The position numbers and the translations under genes were made by a program. From a virus, in the IMG/VR virus record IMGVR_UViG_3300017917_004176, positions 1 through 64,000 of that record: a stretch of DNA of 64,000 nt; one strand, 5' to 3'. The notes under the pieces are model-generated. The model was not told the DNA's origin, did not search any database, and was given only the letters and a program-made list of their open reading frames with translations. This document shows positions 1 through 5,919 of this stretch, piece by piece (the first letter of the stretch is position 1; the number at the start of each line of letters is the position of its first letter).

Positions 1-110
1 TGGAAAATATGACAGAAAACTGGAAATATTTTCCAGAAAATAGGGTTTCCAATTTTTTCCAGAAAAATTGGAAGAAACTTCCAGTGGGGTCTGTCAAATT
101 TTTGTATAGG
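1..110. repeat. TTCCA/TGGAA-rich repeat tract
   Basis: A non-coding stretch dense in short TGGAA and TTCCA words that form overlapping inverted repeats (for example ATTTTCCAG and CTGGAAAT). The same vocabulary returns at 2822-2925, 5268-5312 and 7440-7770. No ORF fits it. An origin, a protein-loading site or a recombination-prone filler are all possible. Confidence 0.5.
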
Positions 111-114
111 TGGC

Positions 115-140
115 AACCCTATCAAAAAATTGTATAGGTT
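115..140. promoter_or_regulatory. Operator-like inverted repeat, copy 1
   Basis: Arms AACCCTAT and ATAGGTT flank an AAAAAA core; an extra half site TTGTATAGGT lies just left at 102-111. It is 20-25 bases upstream of the -35 box at 162. Four related sites precede other rightward promoters, which suggests one DNA-binding regulator. Confidence 0.5.
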
Positions 141-161
141 AAAAAAAATTAAAAATAATAC

Positions 162-190
162 TTGCAATTTATTTCATTATCGTTTATTAT
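162..190 (+). promoter_or_regulatory. Promoter TTGCAA-17-TATTAT
   Basis: A -35 box at 162-167 and a -10 box at 185-190 with a 17-base spacer, 38 bases before the first gene. Several early genes share the TATTAT(AAT) form of the -10 box. Confidence 0.7.
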
Positions 191-228
191 AATAATGTAA
201 GATAAATAAAAAAAAGGTGGTTGTTCAA

Positions 229-525
229 ATGTTGGAATTAAAAAATGTAAATGGTGTTACTTATGATTATGACTTCGATTTGAAGTCAGAAATCTTGTCA
301 GAAAAATTGGTAGATATGTACCAAATTGGTTTTGCACAAGATTATGGAATTACCCTTCAAGATGCAGAAAAAATGTTTCTTGATTATCAGGCTCTATCTA
401 CAAAACAATTGCTTGTGCAGTTGCAGTCACTTGGTTACCTTTCAAATGAAGGCTCTGAAAATCGTGACTACGATTTAGAAATTGAAATGGTAATGTGCAT
501 ACTACTTAACGAACGCGTTAGGTAG
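229..525 (+). CDS. Early hypothetical protein, 98 aa
   Basis: I do not recognise this small acidic protein. The frame is open from a GTG at 217, but that codon lies inside the AAAAAGGTGG ribosome site, so the ATG at 229 (MLELKNVNG) is the better start. No signal peptide or membrane segment is visible. It follows a strong early promoter and precedes another small gene by 34 bases, as expected for a phage early or host-takeover gene. Confidence 0.7.
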   Translation: MLELKNVNGVTYDYDFDLKSEILSEKLVDMYQIGFAQDYGITLQDAEKMFLDYQALSTKQLLVQLQSLGYLSNEGSENRDYDLEIEMVMCILLNERVR

Positions 526-559
526 TATCACAAAAAAAATATAAAAGGTGGAATAAAAA

Positions 560-739
560 ATGAGATACGAATTTGGAATGGAATTGAATGAAATGGAAAT
601 AGCAGACTTAATGAATGAATACTCTGAACTTGAAATGGCAAGAGAATACTACGCTGACGACTATTCAGAACAAGATTTTAATATAGCAGAACGAGCACTT
701 TTTCAAAGGGCGGCAGAACTTCAAGCAAGAATAAGATAA
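560..739 (+). CDS. Early hypothetical protein, 59 aa
   Basis: ATG at 560 follows AAAAGGTGG by 10 bases. The 59-residue product is rich in Glu, Met and Ala and looks entirely helical (MRYEFGMELNEMEIADLMNE at the N-terminus). It has no membrane segment. It probably shares the promoter of the gene before it and ends just ahead of a GC-rich hairpin. Function unknown. Confidence 0.65.
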   Translation: MRYEFGMELNEMEIADLMNEYSELEMAREYYADDYSEQDFNIAERALFQRAAELQARIR

Positions 740-740
740 C

Positions 741-763
741 AGGAAGGGCTTTACAGCCCTTCC
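741..763 (+). terminator. Hairpin GGAAGGGC/GCCCTTCC
   Basis: An 8-bp perfect GC-rich stem with loop TTTACA directly after the 59-aa gene. The following T-run is weak, so it may be a weak terminator or an RNA 3' end protector. Confidence 0.5.
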
Positions 764-827
764 ATATATTTCCAAAATAACGAAAAATTTCGTTGCTAAA
801 ATCTTCAAAAAATGCTTGACATTTTTT

Positions 828-847
828 GCCATTCGCACGCGAATGGC
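828..847. repeat. Palindrome family member 1 (9-2-9)
   Basis: GCCATTCGC-AC-GCGAATGGC: 9-bp arms around two bases, preceded by CTTGACA. First of nine palindromes whose arm sequences differ but stay complementary. It sits in the expected 5' part of a leftward RNA starting near 854. Confidence 0.7.
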
Positions 848-860
848 AAGTTTGATGCGA

Positions 861-889
861 ATTTTACCACGAAAAATTGCATATGTCAA
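861..889 (-). promoter_or_regulatory. Leftward promoter TTGACA-17-TAAAAT
   Basis: On the minus strand TTGACA (plus 884-889), a 17-base spacer and TAAAAT (plus 861-866). It points left into palindrome 1, away from the rightward promoter at 934-962, giving a divergent pair in the gap before the 90-aa gene. Confidence 0.65.
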
Positions 890-933
890 GAGTTTTTTTC
901 AAATAATTTTTTTATTTTTTCCCAAAAAAAGTA

Positions 934-962
934 TTGCTTTTTTGCTTGTATTCTTGTATTAT
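934..962 (+). promoter_or_regulatory. Promoter TTGCTT-17-TATTAT
   Basis: -35 at 934-939 and -10 at 957-962, 17-base spacer, 34 bases before the 90-aa gene. Box and spacing match the promoter at 1422-1450. Confidence 0.7.
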
Positions 963-996
963 TAAAGTATCAAATAAACCAAAGGGGTTATGAAAA

Positions 997-1269
997 ATGA
1001 AAAGAGAAACTATGATGAATTGGATTGCAAGTGTTGATGAAATGGCGGCTACTTGGTCTCAAAAAGAATTGGAGTTTGAAATGAACAAACCAAAAACTTT
1101 TGACCCAGAAATCGTTGATGACTTAATCGACACTATACTCGACTACTGCATAGAAAATGCAAAAAATCGTACTCTGTCTCACCCACACTCTTGGGAACTT
1201 ATGAGACTTATGGGAGTACCACAACAAATCATTGATGATGAGGAGTTGGGAGACTTTCCTATCAGATAA
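997..1269 (+). CDS. Early hypothetical protein, 90 aa
   Basis: Single-gene transcription unit with its own promoter (934-962), an AAAGGGG ribosome site and a terminator immediately after the stop. The product (MKRETMMNWIASVDEM...) is soluble, acidic and mostly helical by eye. No domain is recognised. The layout of one small gene per promoter and terminator is typical of host-takeover regions in large Bacillus phages; the role is inferred from context only. Confidence 0.7.
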   Translation: MKRETMMNWIASVDEMAATWSQKELEFEMNKPKTFDPEIVDDLIDTILDYCIENAKNRTLSHPHSWELMRLMGVPQQIIDDEELGDFPIR

Positions 1270-1342
1270 AAAAGCCGAAAGGCTTTTTTTATTTTATAAT
1301 TGACAAACGCTCGGGGCACGCGAGATCGCGTGCTATTTTTGA
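1268..1342 (-). ncRNA. Predicted leftward small RNA 2 (about 75 nt)
   Basis: Bounded by a perfect leftward promoter (1349-1377) and a terminator that is symmetrical on both strands (1270-1290). It contains palindrome 2 at 1316-1333 (GCACGCGA-GA-TCGCGTGC). No start codon with a ribosome site is visible. The predicted product is a two-hairpin RNA with a U-tail. Ends are estimated from promoter geometry. Confidence 0.5.
1270..1290. terminator. Bidirectional terminator AAGCC-GAAA-GGCTT
   Basis: A-tract, GCC stem with a GAAA loop, then T-tract. It reads as an intrinsic terminator on both strands, so it would end both the 90-aa gene and the leftward RNA from the promoter at 1349-1377. Confidence 0.8.
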
Positions 1343-1348
1343 TGAGAA

Positions 1349-1377
1349 ATTATACGCGAAAAATTAGAGTATGTCAA
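1349..1377 (-). promoter_or_regulatory. Leftward consensus promoter TTGACA-17-TATAAT
   Basis: On the minus strand a perfect TTGACA (plus 1372-1377), 17-base spacer and perfect TATAAT (plus 1349-1354). The segment ATTTTTCGCG before the -10 is shared with the leftward promoters at 1764-1792 and, as ATTTTTTCGTG, 2159-2187. Confidence 0.8.
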
Positions 1378-1421
1378 GAGTTTTTTTAAAAAATTTTTTT
1401 TAATTTTCCTATAATTTATAG

Positions 1422-1450
1422 TTGCTTTTTTTGTAGTAGTCATGTATTAT
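1422..1450 (+). promoter_or_regulatory. Promoter TTGCTT-17-TATTAT
   Basis: -35 at 1422-1427, -10 at 1445-1450, followed by AATAGTATAA as in the other early rightward promoters. Drives the 71-aa gene at 1484. Confidence 0.7.
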
Positions 1451-1483
1451 AATAGTATAACAAGCAAAGGGAGACGATAAACA

Positions 1484-1699
1484 ATGACACAAAAAACGCG
1501 CTACGAGGTAAACTTTGAGGGGTTGCATTTTGAACACGAAGTAGGCACTCATTATATATGGGTGCGCGAGGTTGGAAAGGGTCCAGATAGCGAGGCTATC
1601 GACTGCATGTCGTTTCAGTGGGAAAAAAATCAAACTGAATTAACTCGACCTGAATTTCTTTCTAGGGTGCTTCGCTACAATGCCGAACTACTAAAATAA
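1484..1699 (+). CDS. Early hypothetical protein, 71 aa
   Basis: ATG at 1484 follows AAAGGGAGACG. The 71-residue product (MTQKTRYEVNFEGLHFEHEV...) is soluble, with an early part likely beta-rich and a helical C-terminus. I recognise no family. It has its own promoter and its own terminator, whose stem begins at the stop codon. Host-takeover gene by position only. Confidence 0.7.
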   Translation: MTQKTRYEVNFEGLHFEHEVGTHYIWVREVGKGPDSEAIDCMSFQWEKNQTELTRPEFLSRVLRYNAELLK

Positions 1700-1757
1700 G
1701 CCGAAAGGCTTATTTTTTTTATCGTTCGAGCCTCTCGCGATCGAGAGGCATTTTTGA
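1694..1757 (-). ncRNA. Predicted leftward small RNA 3 (about 64 nt)
   Basis: Lies between the leftward promoter at 1764-1792 and the symmetrical terminator AATAAGCC-GAAA-GGCTTATT at 1696-1720. It contains palindrome 3 at 1730-1749 (GCCTCTCG-CGAT-CGAGAGGC). Same architecture as small RNA 2 but with different stem sequence. Confidence 0.5.
1696..1720. terminator. Bidirectional terminator AATAAGCC-GAAA-GGCTTATT
   Basis: An 8-bp stem with GAAA loop that starts in the stop codon of the 71-aa gene and is followed by eight T. The A/T flanks make it usable from both sides. Confidence 0.8.
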
Positions 1758-1763
1758 CATAAA

Positions 1764-1792
1764 ATTATACGCGAAAAAATGCGAAATGTCAA
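1764..1792 (-). promoter_or_regulatory. Leftward consensus promoter TTGACA-17-TATAAT
   Basis: Minus-strand TTGACA (plus 1787-1792), 17-base spacer, TATAAT (plus 1764-1769). Divergent from the rightward promoter at 1837-1865. Confidence 0.8.
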
Positions 1793-1836
1793 TAGTTTTT
1801 TTTGAATGTTTTTTTAATTTTTCCCTAAATTATTTA

Positions 1837-1865
1837 TTGACTTTTTTTACTCTTTTATGTATTAT
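1837..1865 (+). promoter_or_regulatory. Promoter TTGACT-17-TATTAT
   Basis: -35 at 1837-1842 and -10 at 1860-1865 followed by AATAGTATAA. Drives the 56-aa gene at 1900. Confidence 0.7.
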
Positions 1866-1899
1866 AATAGTATAAATAAAAAAAAGGTGGTTTTCAAAA

Positions 1900-2070
1900 A
1901 TGTTAAAATCCGAGTTTGTTGTCCAAGTTTCAAATGACCTTATTATTGTGACTGATTTAGTCACAGGTGAGCGCTGGGAAACTTCTCACGAGTACCTTGC
2001 CGATATTATGCAAGTCTTGACTGACCGCGTTAAATACGCAGTCGAAGACTTCGCAGAAAAACAAGAATAA
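1900..2070 (+). CDS. Early hypothetical protein, 56 aa
   Basis: ATG at 1900 with AAAAAGGTGG 13 bases upstream of the ATG. The 56-aa acidic protein begins MLKSEFVVQVSNDLIIVTDL and ends in a helical charged tail. No family recognised. It has its own promoter and a terminator directly after the stop, the same unit structure as its neighbours. Confidence 0.65.
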   Translation: MLKSEFVVQVSNDLIIVTDLVTGERWETSHEYLADIMQVLTDRVKYAVEDFAEKQE

Positions 2071-2152
2071 AAAAAGCCGAAAGGCTTTTTTTATTTTACA
2101 AAAAAAAACCTTGACATTTTTTTTGCCTTGCGCTGGCGCAAGGTTTTTTTGA
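2069..2152 (-). ncRNA. Predicted leftward small RNA 4 (about 84 nt)
   Basis: Lies between a perfect leftward promoter (2159-2187) and the symmetrical terminator at 2071-2094. It contains palindrome 4 at 2126-2143 (CCTTGCGC-TG-GCGCAAGG). Third complete promoter-hairpin-terminator unit of this design. Confidence 0.5.
2071..2094. terminator. Bidirectional terminator AAAAAGCC-GAAA-GGCTTTTTTT
   Basis: Same stem-loop as at 1270-1290, directly after the 56-aa gene. Symmetrical A and T tracts suit both directions. Confidence 0.8.
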
Positions 2153-2158
2153 TGCAAA

Positions 2159-2187
2159 ATTATACACGAAAAAATAAGAGTTGTCAA
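2159..2187 (-). promoter_or_regulatory. Leftward consensus promoter TTGACA-17-TATAAT
   Basis: Minus-strand TTGACA (plus 2182-2187), 17-base spacer, TATAAT (plus 2159-2164). Confidence 0.8.
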
Positions 2188-2290
2188 TAGTTTTTTGAAA
2201 AAATTTTTTTATTTTTCCTATAATTTTTTATTGACTTTTTATTGATAATTTGAGATGATAATAATACCAAAAGAAAAGGAAGTGTTAAAA

Positions 2291-2764
2291 ATGAAGGAAA
2301 TGATTTTTATTGATTTAGATGATACTATCGCGGAATTTGAACTCGGGGGTGGCAAAGAAAAAATGCACGAACAAGGTTTTTTTAGAAACTTGGAAATGAA
2401 ACACCAAGCAAAAAATACCATTCATTTTTTGAAATATGTATATGACGGAAATATCCATATTCTCTCAATGTGTATTGATACACCATATTGCAAAACTGAA
2501 AAAATGGAATGGGTACGCGAACACTTGCCATTTATCAAAAAAGAAAATATCCATTTGATTATGGGAATATCAAAAGCCGATTATGTACTAGAAAAGTTTA
2601 ATCTTTCTACTCTTGAAAATCTTACTCTAATTGATGACTATAAAGTCAATTTAATAGAGTGGCAAAATAAAGGTGGTCGCGCTATCAAGTTTGGAAAAAC
2701 AATAAAACAAAATCGCCCATACGAACAAATGAATGATTGGTGGATAGGCTTGAACCTTGTATAA
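2291..2764 (+). CDS. HAD-superfamily 5'(3')-deoxyribonucleotidase-like protein
   Basis: The N-terminus carries the HAD nucleophile motif DLDDT (residues about 7-11), and near the C-terminal third there is a second acidic pair, LIDDYKVN, typical of the Mg-binding end of the fold. At 157 aa it is close to phage 5' nucleotidase-like proteins, which dephosphorylate deoxynucleotides. ATG at 2291 is chosen because AAAGGAAG lies 9 bases upstream; the frame stays open upstream to 2255. Likely role is trimming nucleotide pools early in infection. Substrate not determined from sequence. Confidence 0.65.
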   Translation: MKEMIFIDLDDTIAEFELGGGKEKMHEQGFFRNLEMKHQAKNTIHFLKYVYDGNIHILSMCIDTPYCKTEKMEWVREHLPFIKKENIHLIMGISKADYVLEKFNLSTLENLTLIDDYKVNLIEWQNKGGRAIKFGKTIKQNRPYEQMNDWWIGLNLV

Positions 2765-2780
2765 GGTTCAAGTTTTTTTT
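2749..2780 (+). terminator. Terminator CTTGAACCTT/AAGGTTCAAG
   Basis: A 10-bp perfect stem with loop GTAT and eight T. The stem contains the last codons and the stop of the HAD gene. Confidence 0.85.
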
Positions 2781-2809
2781 ATGCAAAAAAAACACTTGAC
2801 AATTTTTTG

Positions 2810-2827
2810 CCAGTCGCAGGCGACTGG
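2810..2827. repeat. Palindrome family member 5 (8-2-8)
   Basis: CCAGTCGC-AG-GCGACTGG, preceded by CTTGACAA. Unlike members 1-4 it is not followed by a leftward promoter; TTCCA-rich sequence follows instead. Confidence 0.65.
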
Positions 2828-2925
2828 AAAAATTTGGAAAAAATGGTAATTCCAATTTCTACCAGTCCAAAAAATTACCATTTTTTTCCAAAAAATTTTT
2901 TTCCCAAAAATTTCCAGGAACCCCC
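2822..2925. repeat. TTCCA/TGGAA-rich tract
   Basis: Short inverted repeats such as TGGTAATTCCA and ACCATTTTTTTCCA, the same word set as 1-110 and 7440-7770. Non-coding. Confidence 0.45.
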
Positions 2926-2948
2926 CTTTAAAAATTTGAATGGGTGGT

Positions 2949-2974
2949 AACCTATACAAAAATTTGGATAGGTG
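2949..2974. promoter_or_regulatory. Operator-like inverted repeat, copy 2
   Basis: AACCTATACAAAAATTTGGATAGGTG read as two arms, ACCTATACAA and TTGGATAGGT. It lies 13 bases before the -35 box at 2987. Confidence 0.5.
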
Positions 2975-2986
2975 TGTTTTTTGCGC

Positions 2987-3016
2987 TTGACTTTTTTTTG
3001 CTTGGGGTGTTATACT
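2987..3016 (+). promoter_or_regulatory. Promoter TTGACT-18-TATACT
   Basis: -35 at 2987-2992, -10 TATACT at 3011-3016, 29 bases before the SprT-like gene. Confidence 0.6.
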
Positions 3017-3044
3017 TATAGTAGACAAAAAAGGGGGTGTAAAC

Positions 3045-3488
3045 ATGAAAACAAAAATAAGCATAAGCAACGCAACACAAGAGCAACGCAAAATTATAAA
3101 GCGCGTAACTGAATTTGTAGCGCAAGAACTTTTTCCGCGCCATCATATCTATATACAATATACCATGAAAAACTTGGATGCCTATGGGTACTGCATATAT
3201 ACATATGACAATATAAAACCAAGACACTTTACCATTGAATTGGAAAAAAACATGAATAAAAAACTTTTGACTGAAACTATAATACACGAACTAATTCATG
3301 TAAATCAAATGGCGCGTGAAATCTTAAAAGATAGATATGGTATCAATGAAAAAGAGCAATTTGTAGAATTGAAAAAAATATGGAAAGATAAAGATTATAC
3401 AAGCGCGCCTTATTCAAGGCAACCTTGGGAACGACAAGCATATCGAATGGAAAAAAAATTAATGAAAAAATGGAGTGTGATGAAATGA
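3045..3488 (+). CDS. SprT-like zinc metallopeptidase, copy A
   Basis: The 147-aa protein has the zincin motif HELIH (residues about 85-89) in a helical context like SprT/Spartan-family minimal proteases. The two His would bind zinc and the Glu would be catalytic. The C-terminal half is basic and could touch DNA. The stop overlaps the start of the exonuclease gene by ATGA. A diverged copy of both genes lies at 5437-6603. An RBS AAAGGGGGTG precedes the ATG. Phage SprT-like proteins may remove protein from DNA, but the target here is unknown. Confidence 0.65.
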   Translation: MKTKISISNATQEQRKIIKRVTEFVAQELFPRHHIYIQYTMKNLDAYGYCIYTYDNIKPRHFTIELEKNMNKKLLTETIIHELIHVNQMAREILKDRYGINEKEQFVELKKIWKDKDYTSAPYSRQPWERQAYRMEKKLMKKWSVMK

Positions 3489-4180
3489 GAAAAAATTATT
3501 TTTTGTTAGTTGATACTGAAACTGCGGGAACATTTGCTGAAAAATGGGTATATGATATTGGTATAGTTGTTACTGATAGAAAAGGCAACATTCAAAAGCA
3601 ATACGCATTTTTAGTAAAAGAAATTTGGGAAAATAAAAAAGCAATGAATAGCGCGTACTATCGTGAAAAAATACCTACATATACAAAAGAAATAAAAAGT
3701 AAAAATTATGAAATAAAAAACTTTGCCGATATTCTAGAAACAATTTATTCACTAATTGATGAATATCAAATAAAAACAATAACTGCCTACAATTTAGTTT
3801 TTGACTTAGATGCCCTACAAAAAACAAGCCAAGCAATTTTAGGCGAAACGCACAAGTTTGAAAAATTAAAAAAATTGTGTATATGGTCGTTTGCTTGTGA
3901 AGTACTTTACACGCAAAAAACTTATAAAAAAATTGCAACACAACAAAATTGGTTAAAAGAAAATACAAATAATTTAATGACTAGCGCCGAAGTTGGTTAT
4001 AGATACATTACAAAAAATTATGACTTTATCGAGGAACACAAAGGCATACATGACGCGCTAATCGAAAATAAAATACTAGCAAAATGTTTTGCGCAAAACA
4101 AAAAACATATTTCAGGTGTGATAAGTCACCCATGGAAAATACCAAATGGAAAAATGAAACTAGCCAAAAAAAATGGCTAG
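3485..4180 (+). CDS. DnaQ-like DEDD exonuclease family protein, copy A
   Basis: A 231-aa protein with ordered DEDD motifs: Exo I DTET near residue 10, Exo II YNLVFDLDAL near residue 100, and a C-terminal HDALIEN. In classical DEDDh enzymes the last motif is HxxxxD; here the acid is Glu, and the paralog has the same change. The ATG at 3485 overlaps the preceding stop, so the two are probably translationally coupled. Its last bases form one arm of the terminator. Activity as a 3'-5' nuclease is inferred from family; the Glu swap leaves this open. Confidence 0.6.
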   Translation: MRKNYFLLVDTETAGTFAEKWVYDIGIVVTDRKGNIQKQYAFLVKEIWENKKAMNSAYYREKIPTYTKEIKSKNYEIKNFADILETIYSLIDEYQIKTITAYNLVFDLDALQKTSQAILGETHKFEKLKKLCIWSFACEVLYTQKTYKKIATQQNWLKENTNNLMTSAEVGYRYITKNYDFIEEHKGIHDALIENKILAKCFAQNKKHISGVISHPWKIPNGKMKLAKKNG

Positions 4181-4187
4181 TTTTTTC
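4158..4187 (+). terminator. Terminator ACTAGCC/GGCTAGT
   Basis: A 7-bp stem plus T-run that includes the stop codon of the exonuclease gene. The equivalent position after copy B has a stem with a different sequence (ACTAGGC/GCCTAGT). Confidence 0.8.
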
Positions 4188-4201
4188 TTGACATCGTTCT
4201 T

Positions 4202-4221
4202 GCCCTTCGAGATCGAAGGGC
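4202..4221. repeat. Palindrome family member 6 (9-2-9)
   Basis: GCCCTTCGA-GA-TCGAAGGGC, flanked by TTGACA at 4188-4193 and TGTCAA at 4230-4235. No -10 box is seen on either strand. Confidence 0.65.
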
Positions 4222-4256
4222 ATGTTTGTTGTCAATAGTTTTTTGCAATTTTTTAC

Positions 4257-4280
4257 AACCCATACAAAAAATTGAATAAG
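4257..4280. promoter_or_regulatory. Operator-like inverted repeat, copy 3
   Basis: AACCCATACAAAAAATTGAATAAG; left arm strong, right arm degenerate. 24 bases before the -35 at 4304. Confidence 0.45.
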
Positions 4281-4303
4281 TCTATTTTTTTATCCCAAAA
4301 TGC

Positions 4304-4332
4304 TTGACTATGTATTTTTTTTAGTGTATTAT
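4304..4332 (+). promoter_or_regulatory. Promoter TTGACT-17-TATTAT
   Basis: -35 at 4304-4309 and -10 at 4327-4332, 27 bases before the 34-aa gene. Confidence 0.7.
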
Positions 4333-4358
4333 TAGAGTATGAAAAGGAAGTGATATTT

Positions 4359-4463
4359 ATGCAAAAAGTTTTGGATATTCTTAACCCAAAATACACAAAT
4401 GATGAAACTATTAAAATGGCTTTTCGTTGTGTAAACTTGGCAATTCAAATGTTGAGTAGATAA
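4359..4463 (+). CDS. Mini-protein, 34 aa, copy A
   Basis: ATG at 4359 after AAAAGGAAGTG. The product ends MAFRCVNLAIQMLSR and resembles the 33-aa product at 6805-6906, which supports coding. It looks like one amphipathic helix. A 10-bp hairpin (4451-4478) encloses the stop codon, and the paralog has the same arrangement with a different stem. Function unknown. Confidence 0.55.
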   Translation: MQKVLDILNPKYTNDETIKMAFRCVNLAIQMLSR

Positions 4464-4478
4464 AAAAATCTACTCAAC
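4451..4478 (+). promoter_or_regulatory. Hairpin enclosing a stop codon, copy A
   Basis: GTTGAGTAGA, loop TAAAAAAA (begins with the stop), TCTACTCAAC. No T-run follows; instead the ribosome site of the next gene does. It may govern translation of the PQ-loop gene or read-through. Confidence 0.5.
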
Positions 4479-4498
4479 AAAAAAAGGTGGTGGCAAAA

Positions 4499-4750
4499 AT
4501 GTTTGACATTTTAGTTTTAATTGGTGGTTTAGTTGTTGCTTTTGGAACAATTCCACAAATTGAACAAATGGTTAGAACAAAATCAGTCAATGATATAAAT
4601 CTAACAAATGTTATTTTAACCCTAGTTGGTATAGTAATGATGATGACATATTCTATTCATTATAACTTAACATTTTTAATTTTAGCAGACTTTATAAACT
4701 TTGTTCTAGTCCTAGTAGTTTTAATTTTACGCTTGCACTATGCCAAATAA
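4499..4750 (+). CDS. SemiSWEET / PQ-loop small membrane transporter
   Basis: An 83-aa, three-helix membrane protein. Helix 1 ends with the PQ motif (GTIPQ, residues about 17-21), followed by the basic segment MVRTKSVNDIN, helix 2 and helix 3. Length and layout match bacterial SemiSWEETs, which act as dimers and move sugars or other small solutes. The ATG at 4499 has AAAAGGTGG 10 bases upstream, so the frame start at 4487 is not needed. It sits between the 34-aa gene and a regulator-like gene and is absent from the second copy of this module. Substrate unknown. Confidence 0.65.
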   Translation: MFDILVLIGGLVVAFGTIPQIEQMVRTKSVNDINLTNVILTLVGIVMMMTYSIHYNLTFLILADFINFVLVLVVLILRLHYAK

Positions 4751-4761
4751 TATGGTATAGT
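4733..4761 (+). promoter_or_regulatory. Promoter TTGCAC-17-TATAGT
   Basis: Overlaps the end of the PQ-loop gene; -10 at 4756-4761. Gives the 126-aa gene its own start. Confidence 0.6.
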
Positions 4762-4807
4762 GTAAGAGTAAGGCAAATAAAAAAATCTAAAAAAAGGGGT
4801 GTTGTCT

Positions 4808-5188
4808 ATGATGACAAACAAACAAGTTTTTATTTCAGAAATTGAAAACTTAAAATCTCAATTATCTGAAAATGCTCAAAATTATTTTGAGCAAGTAGTA
4901 AAGGCAAAAAAAGTAAATCGCAAGGAAAAAGAAAAATCAGAAATCTTAAAATCTGAAATCTTAAAGTTCCTACAAGAAAACAAAAATAAAATGTTTTCTC
5001 GCGATGAAATTGCAAAATCACTTTTTGACAATGCCGATATTGATGAACAATATCTGCTAAATGATAAAAATGAAATTGCCTACAATTCCATTACTGCTTT
5101 TGCAAATCAACTCGCCGAACTTGGAACAATTTCCAAAATGGAAGTCAAGCAAGGCAAGACAAAAAAAGTCAAGTACTTTTTGAAATAA
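4808..5188 (+). CDS. Possible winged-helix protein, paralog 1 of 3
   Basis: A 126-aa, lysine-rich protein. Residues about 30-45 include VVKAKKVNRKEKEKSE. The C-terminal part, with SITAFANQLAELG then a basic beta-like tail (KQGKTKKVKYFLK), suggests a winged-helix fold. Paralogs are at 6979-7359 and 8382-8747. RBS AAAGGGGTG lies 7 bases before ATG 4808; the frame start at 4799 falls inside it. DNA binding is inferred from charge and shape only. Confidence 0.55.
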   Translation: MMTNKQVFISEIENLKSQLSENAQNYFEQVVKAKKVNRKEKEKSEILKSEILKFLQENKNKMFSRDEIAKSLFDNADIDEQYLLNDKNEIAYNSITAFANQLAELGTISKMEVKQGKTKKVKYFLK

Positions 5189-5210
5189 GCCGAAGGGCTT
5201 ATTTTTTTTT
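5184..5210 (+). terminator. Terminator AATAAGCC-GAAG-GGCTTATT
   Basis: 8-bp stem with GAAG loop starting within the stop codon, followed by eight or more T. Confidence 0.85.
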
Positions 5211-5238
5211 GTTAAGGGTACTTGACAAAACGCCCGAG

Positions 5239-5256
5239 CCCTTCGAGCTCGAAGGG
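5239..5256. repeat. Palindrome family member 7 (perfect 18-mer)
   Basis: CCCTTCGAGCTCGAAGGG, a perfect palindrome, preceded by CTTGACAAAACGCC and followed by GTTTTTGG. TTCCA-rich sequence follows at 5268-5312. Confidence 0.65.
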
Positions 5257-5349
5257 AGTTTTTGGTAAAGATGGTAATTTCTGGAAAAATTGGAAGCCCA
5301 ATCTTTCCATTTTTTACCTTATCACTTTTTCCCAAAAATGTCAAGTCTT

Positions 5350-5374
5350 ACCCATACAAAAAATTGATAGGGTT
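5350..5374. promoter_or_regulatory. Operator-like inverted repeat, copy 4
   Basis: ACCCATACAAAAAATTGATAGGGTT, arms ACCCAT(A)CAA and TTGATAGGGT, ending 4 bases before the -35 box at 5379. The closest operator-to-promoter spacing of the five. Confidence 0.55.
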
Positions 5375-5378
5375 ATGC

Positions 5379-5407
5379 TTGACAACCCTTGACAAAAATG
5401 AGATACT
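5379..5407 (+). promoter_or_regulatory. Promoter TTGACA-17-GATACT
   Basis: -35 at 5379-5384, -10 at 5402-5407. A second TTGACA at 5389 overlaps. Drives SprT-like copy B. Confidence 0.6.
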
Positions 5408-5436
5408 AGATAGAGATAAAAGAAAGGAGATTTTTT

Positions 5437-5874
5437 ATGCGTACAAAAATAGCAATTTATGGGGCTACAAAAGAGCAAAGAAAAATTGTTCAAGGCGTTG
5501 TACAATTTATGGTAAGTGAATTGTTTCCACGCTATCAAGTAAGAATTGATTTTTATTTCAAAACACTTGACGGGGTAATGGGATATTGTGATTATAAATA
5601 CGATAATTATAAACCTCGTGATTTTCAAATTGAAATAGAAAAAACTTTATCGGATAATTTGCTAGTAGAAACTATCATTCATGAAATGATACATATTGAG
5701 CAAATGGTTACAGAAAAATTAAAATATCGATATGGTAAGATTTTTGACTTGAAACAATTTTGGTATGATAGAGATTTTTCAAATGCAGAATACGATAAGC
5801 AACCTTGGGAAAAAGACGCGTATAAAAGAGAAGTTGTTTATATAAAAAAACTTGCCAAAGTATTAAAAGTTTGA
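5437..5874 (+). CDS. SprT-like zinc metallopeptidase, copy B
   Basis: A 145-aa paralog of the protein at 3045-3488. It shares the start (MRTKIAIYGATKEQRK against MKTKISISNATQEQRK), the zincin motif HEMIH and the C-terminal QPWEKDAYKRE block. RBS AAAGGAG precedes the ATG. The next gene is the matching exonuclease, 45 bases on rather than overlapping. Likely a tandem segmental duplication followed by divergence; both copies keep the zinc and catalytic residues, so both are probably active. Confidence 0.65.
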   Translation: MRTKIAIYGATKEQRKIVQGVVQFMVSELFPRYQVRIDFYFKTLDGVMGYCDYKYDNYKPRDFQIEIEKTLSDNLLVETIIHEMIHIEQMVTEKLKYRYGKIFDLKQFWYDRDFSNAEYDKQPWEKDAYKREVVYIKKLAKVLKV

Positions 5875-5919
5875 TAAGATTAAAGAGTAATAAAATTATA
5901 AAATTGGAGATGATTAAAA

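Noticed and set aside
2768-3287. Leftward frames of about 107-111 codons opposite the SprT-like gene
   Set aside because: They run antisense to a well-supported gene and lack ribosome sites; products are rich in Phe and Cys as expected from AT-rich antisense.
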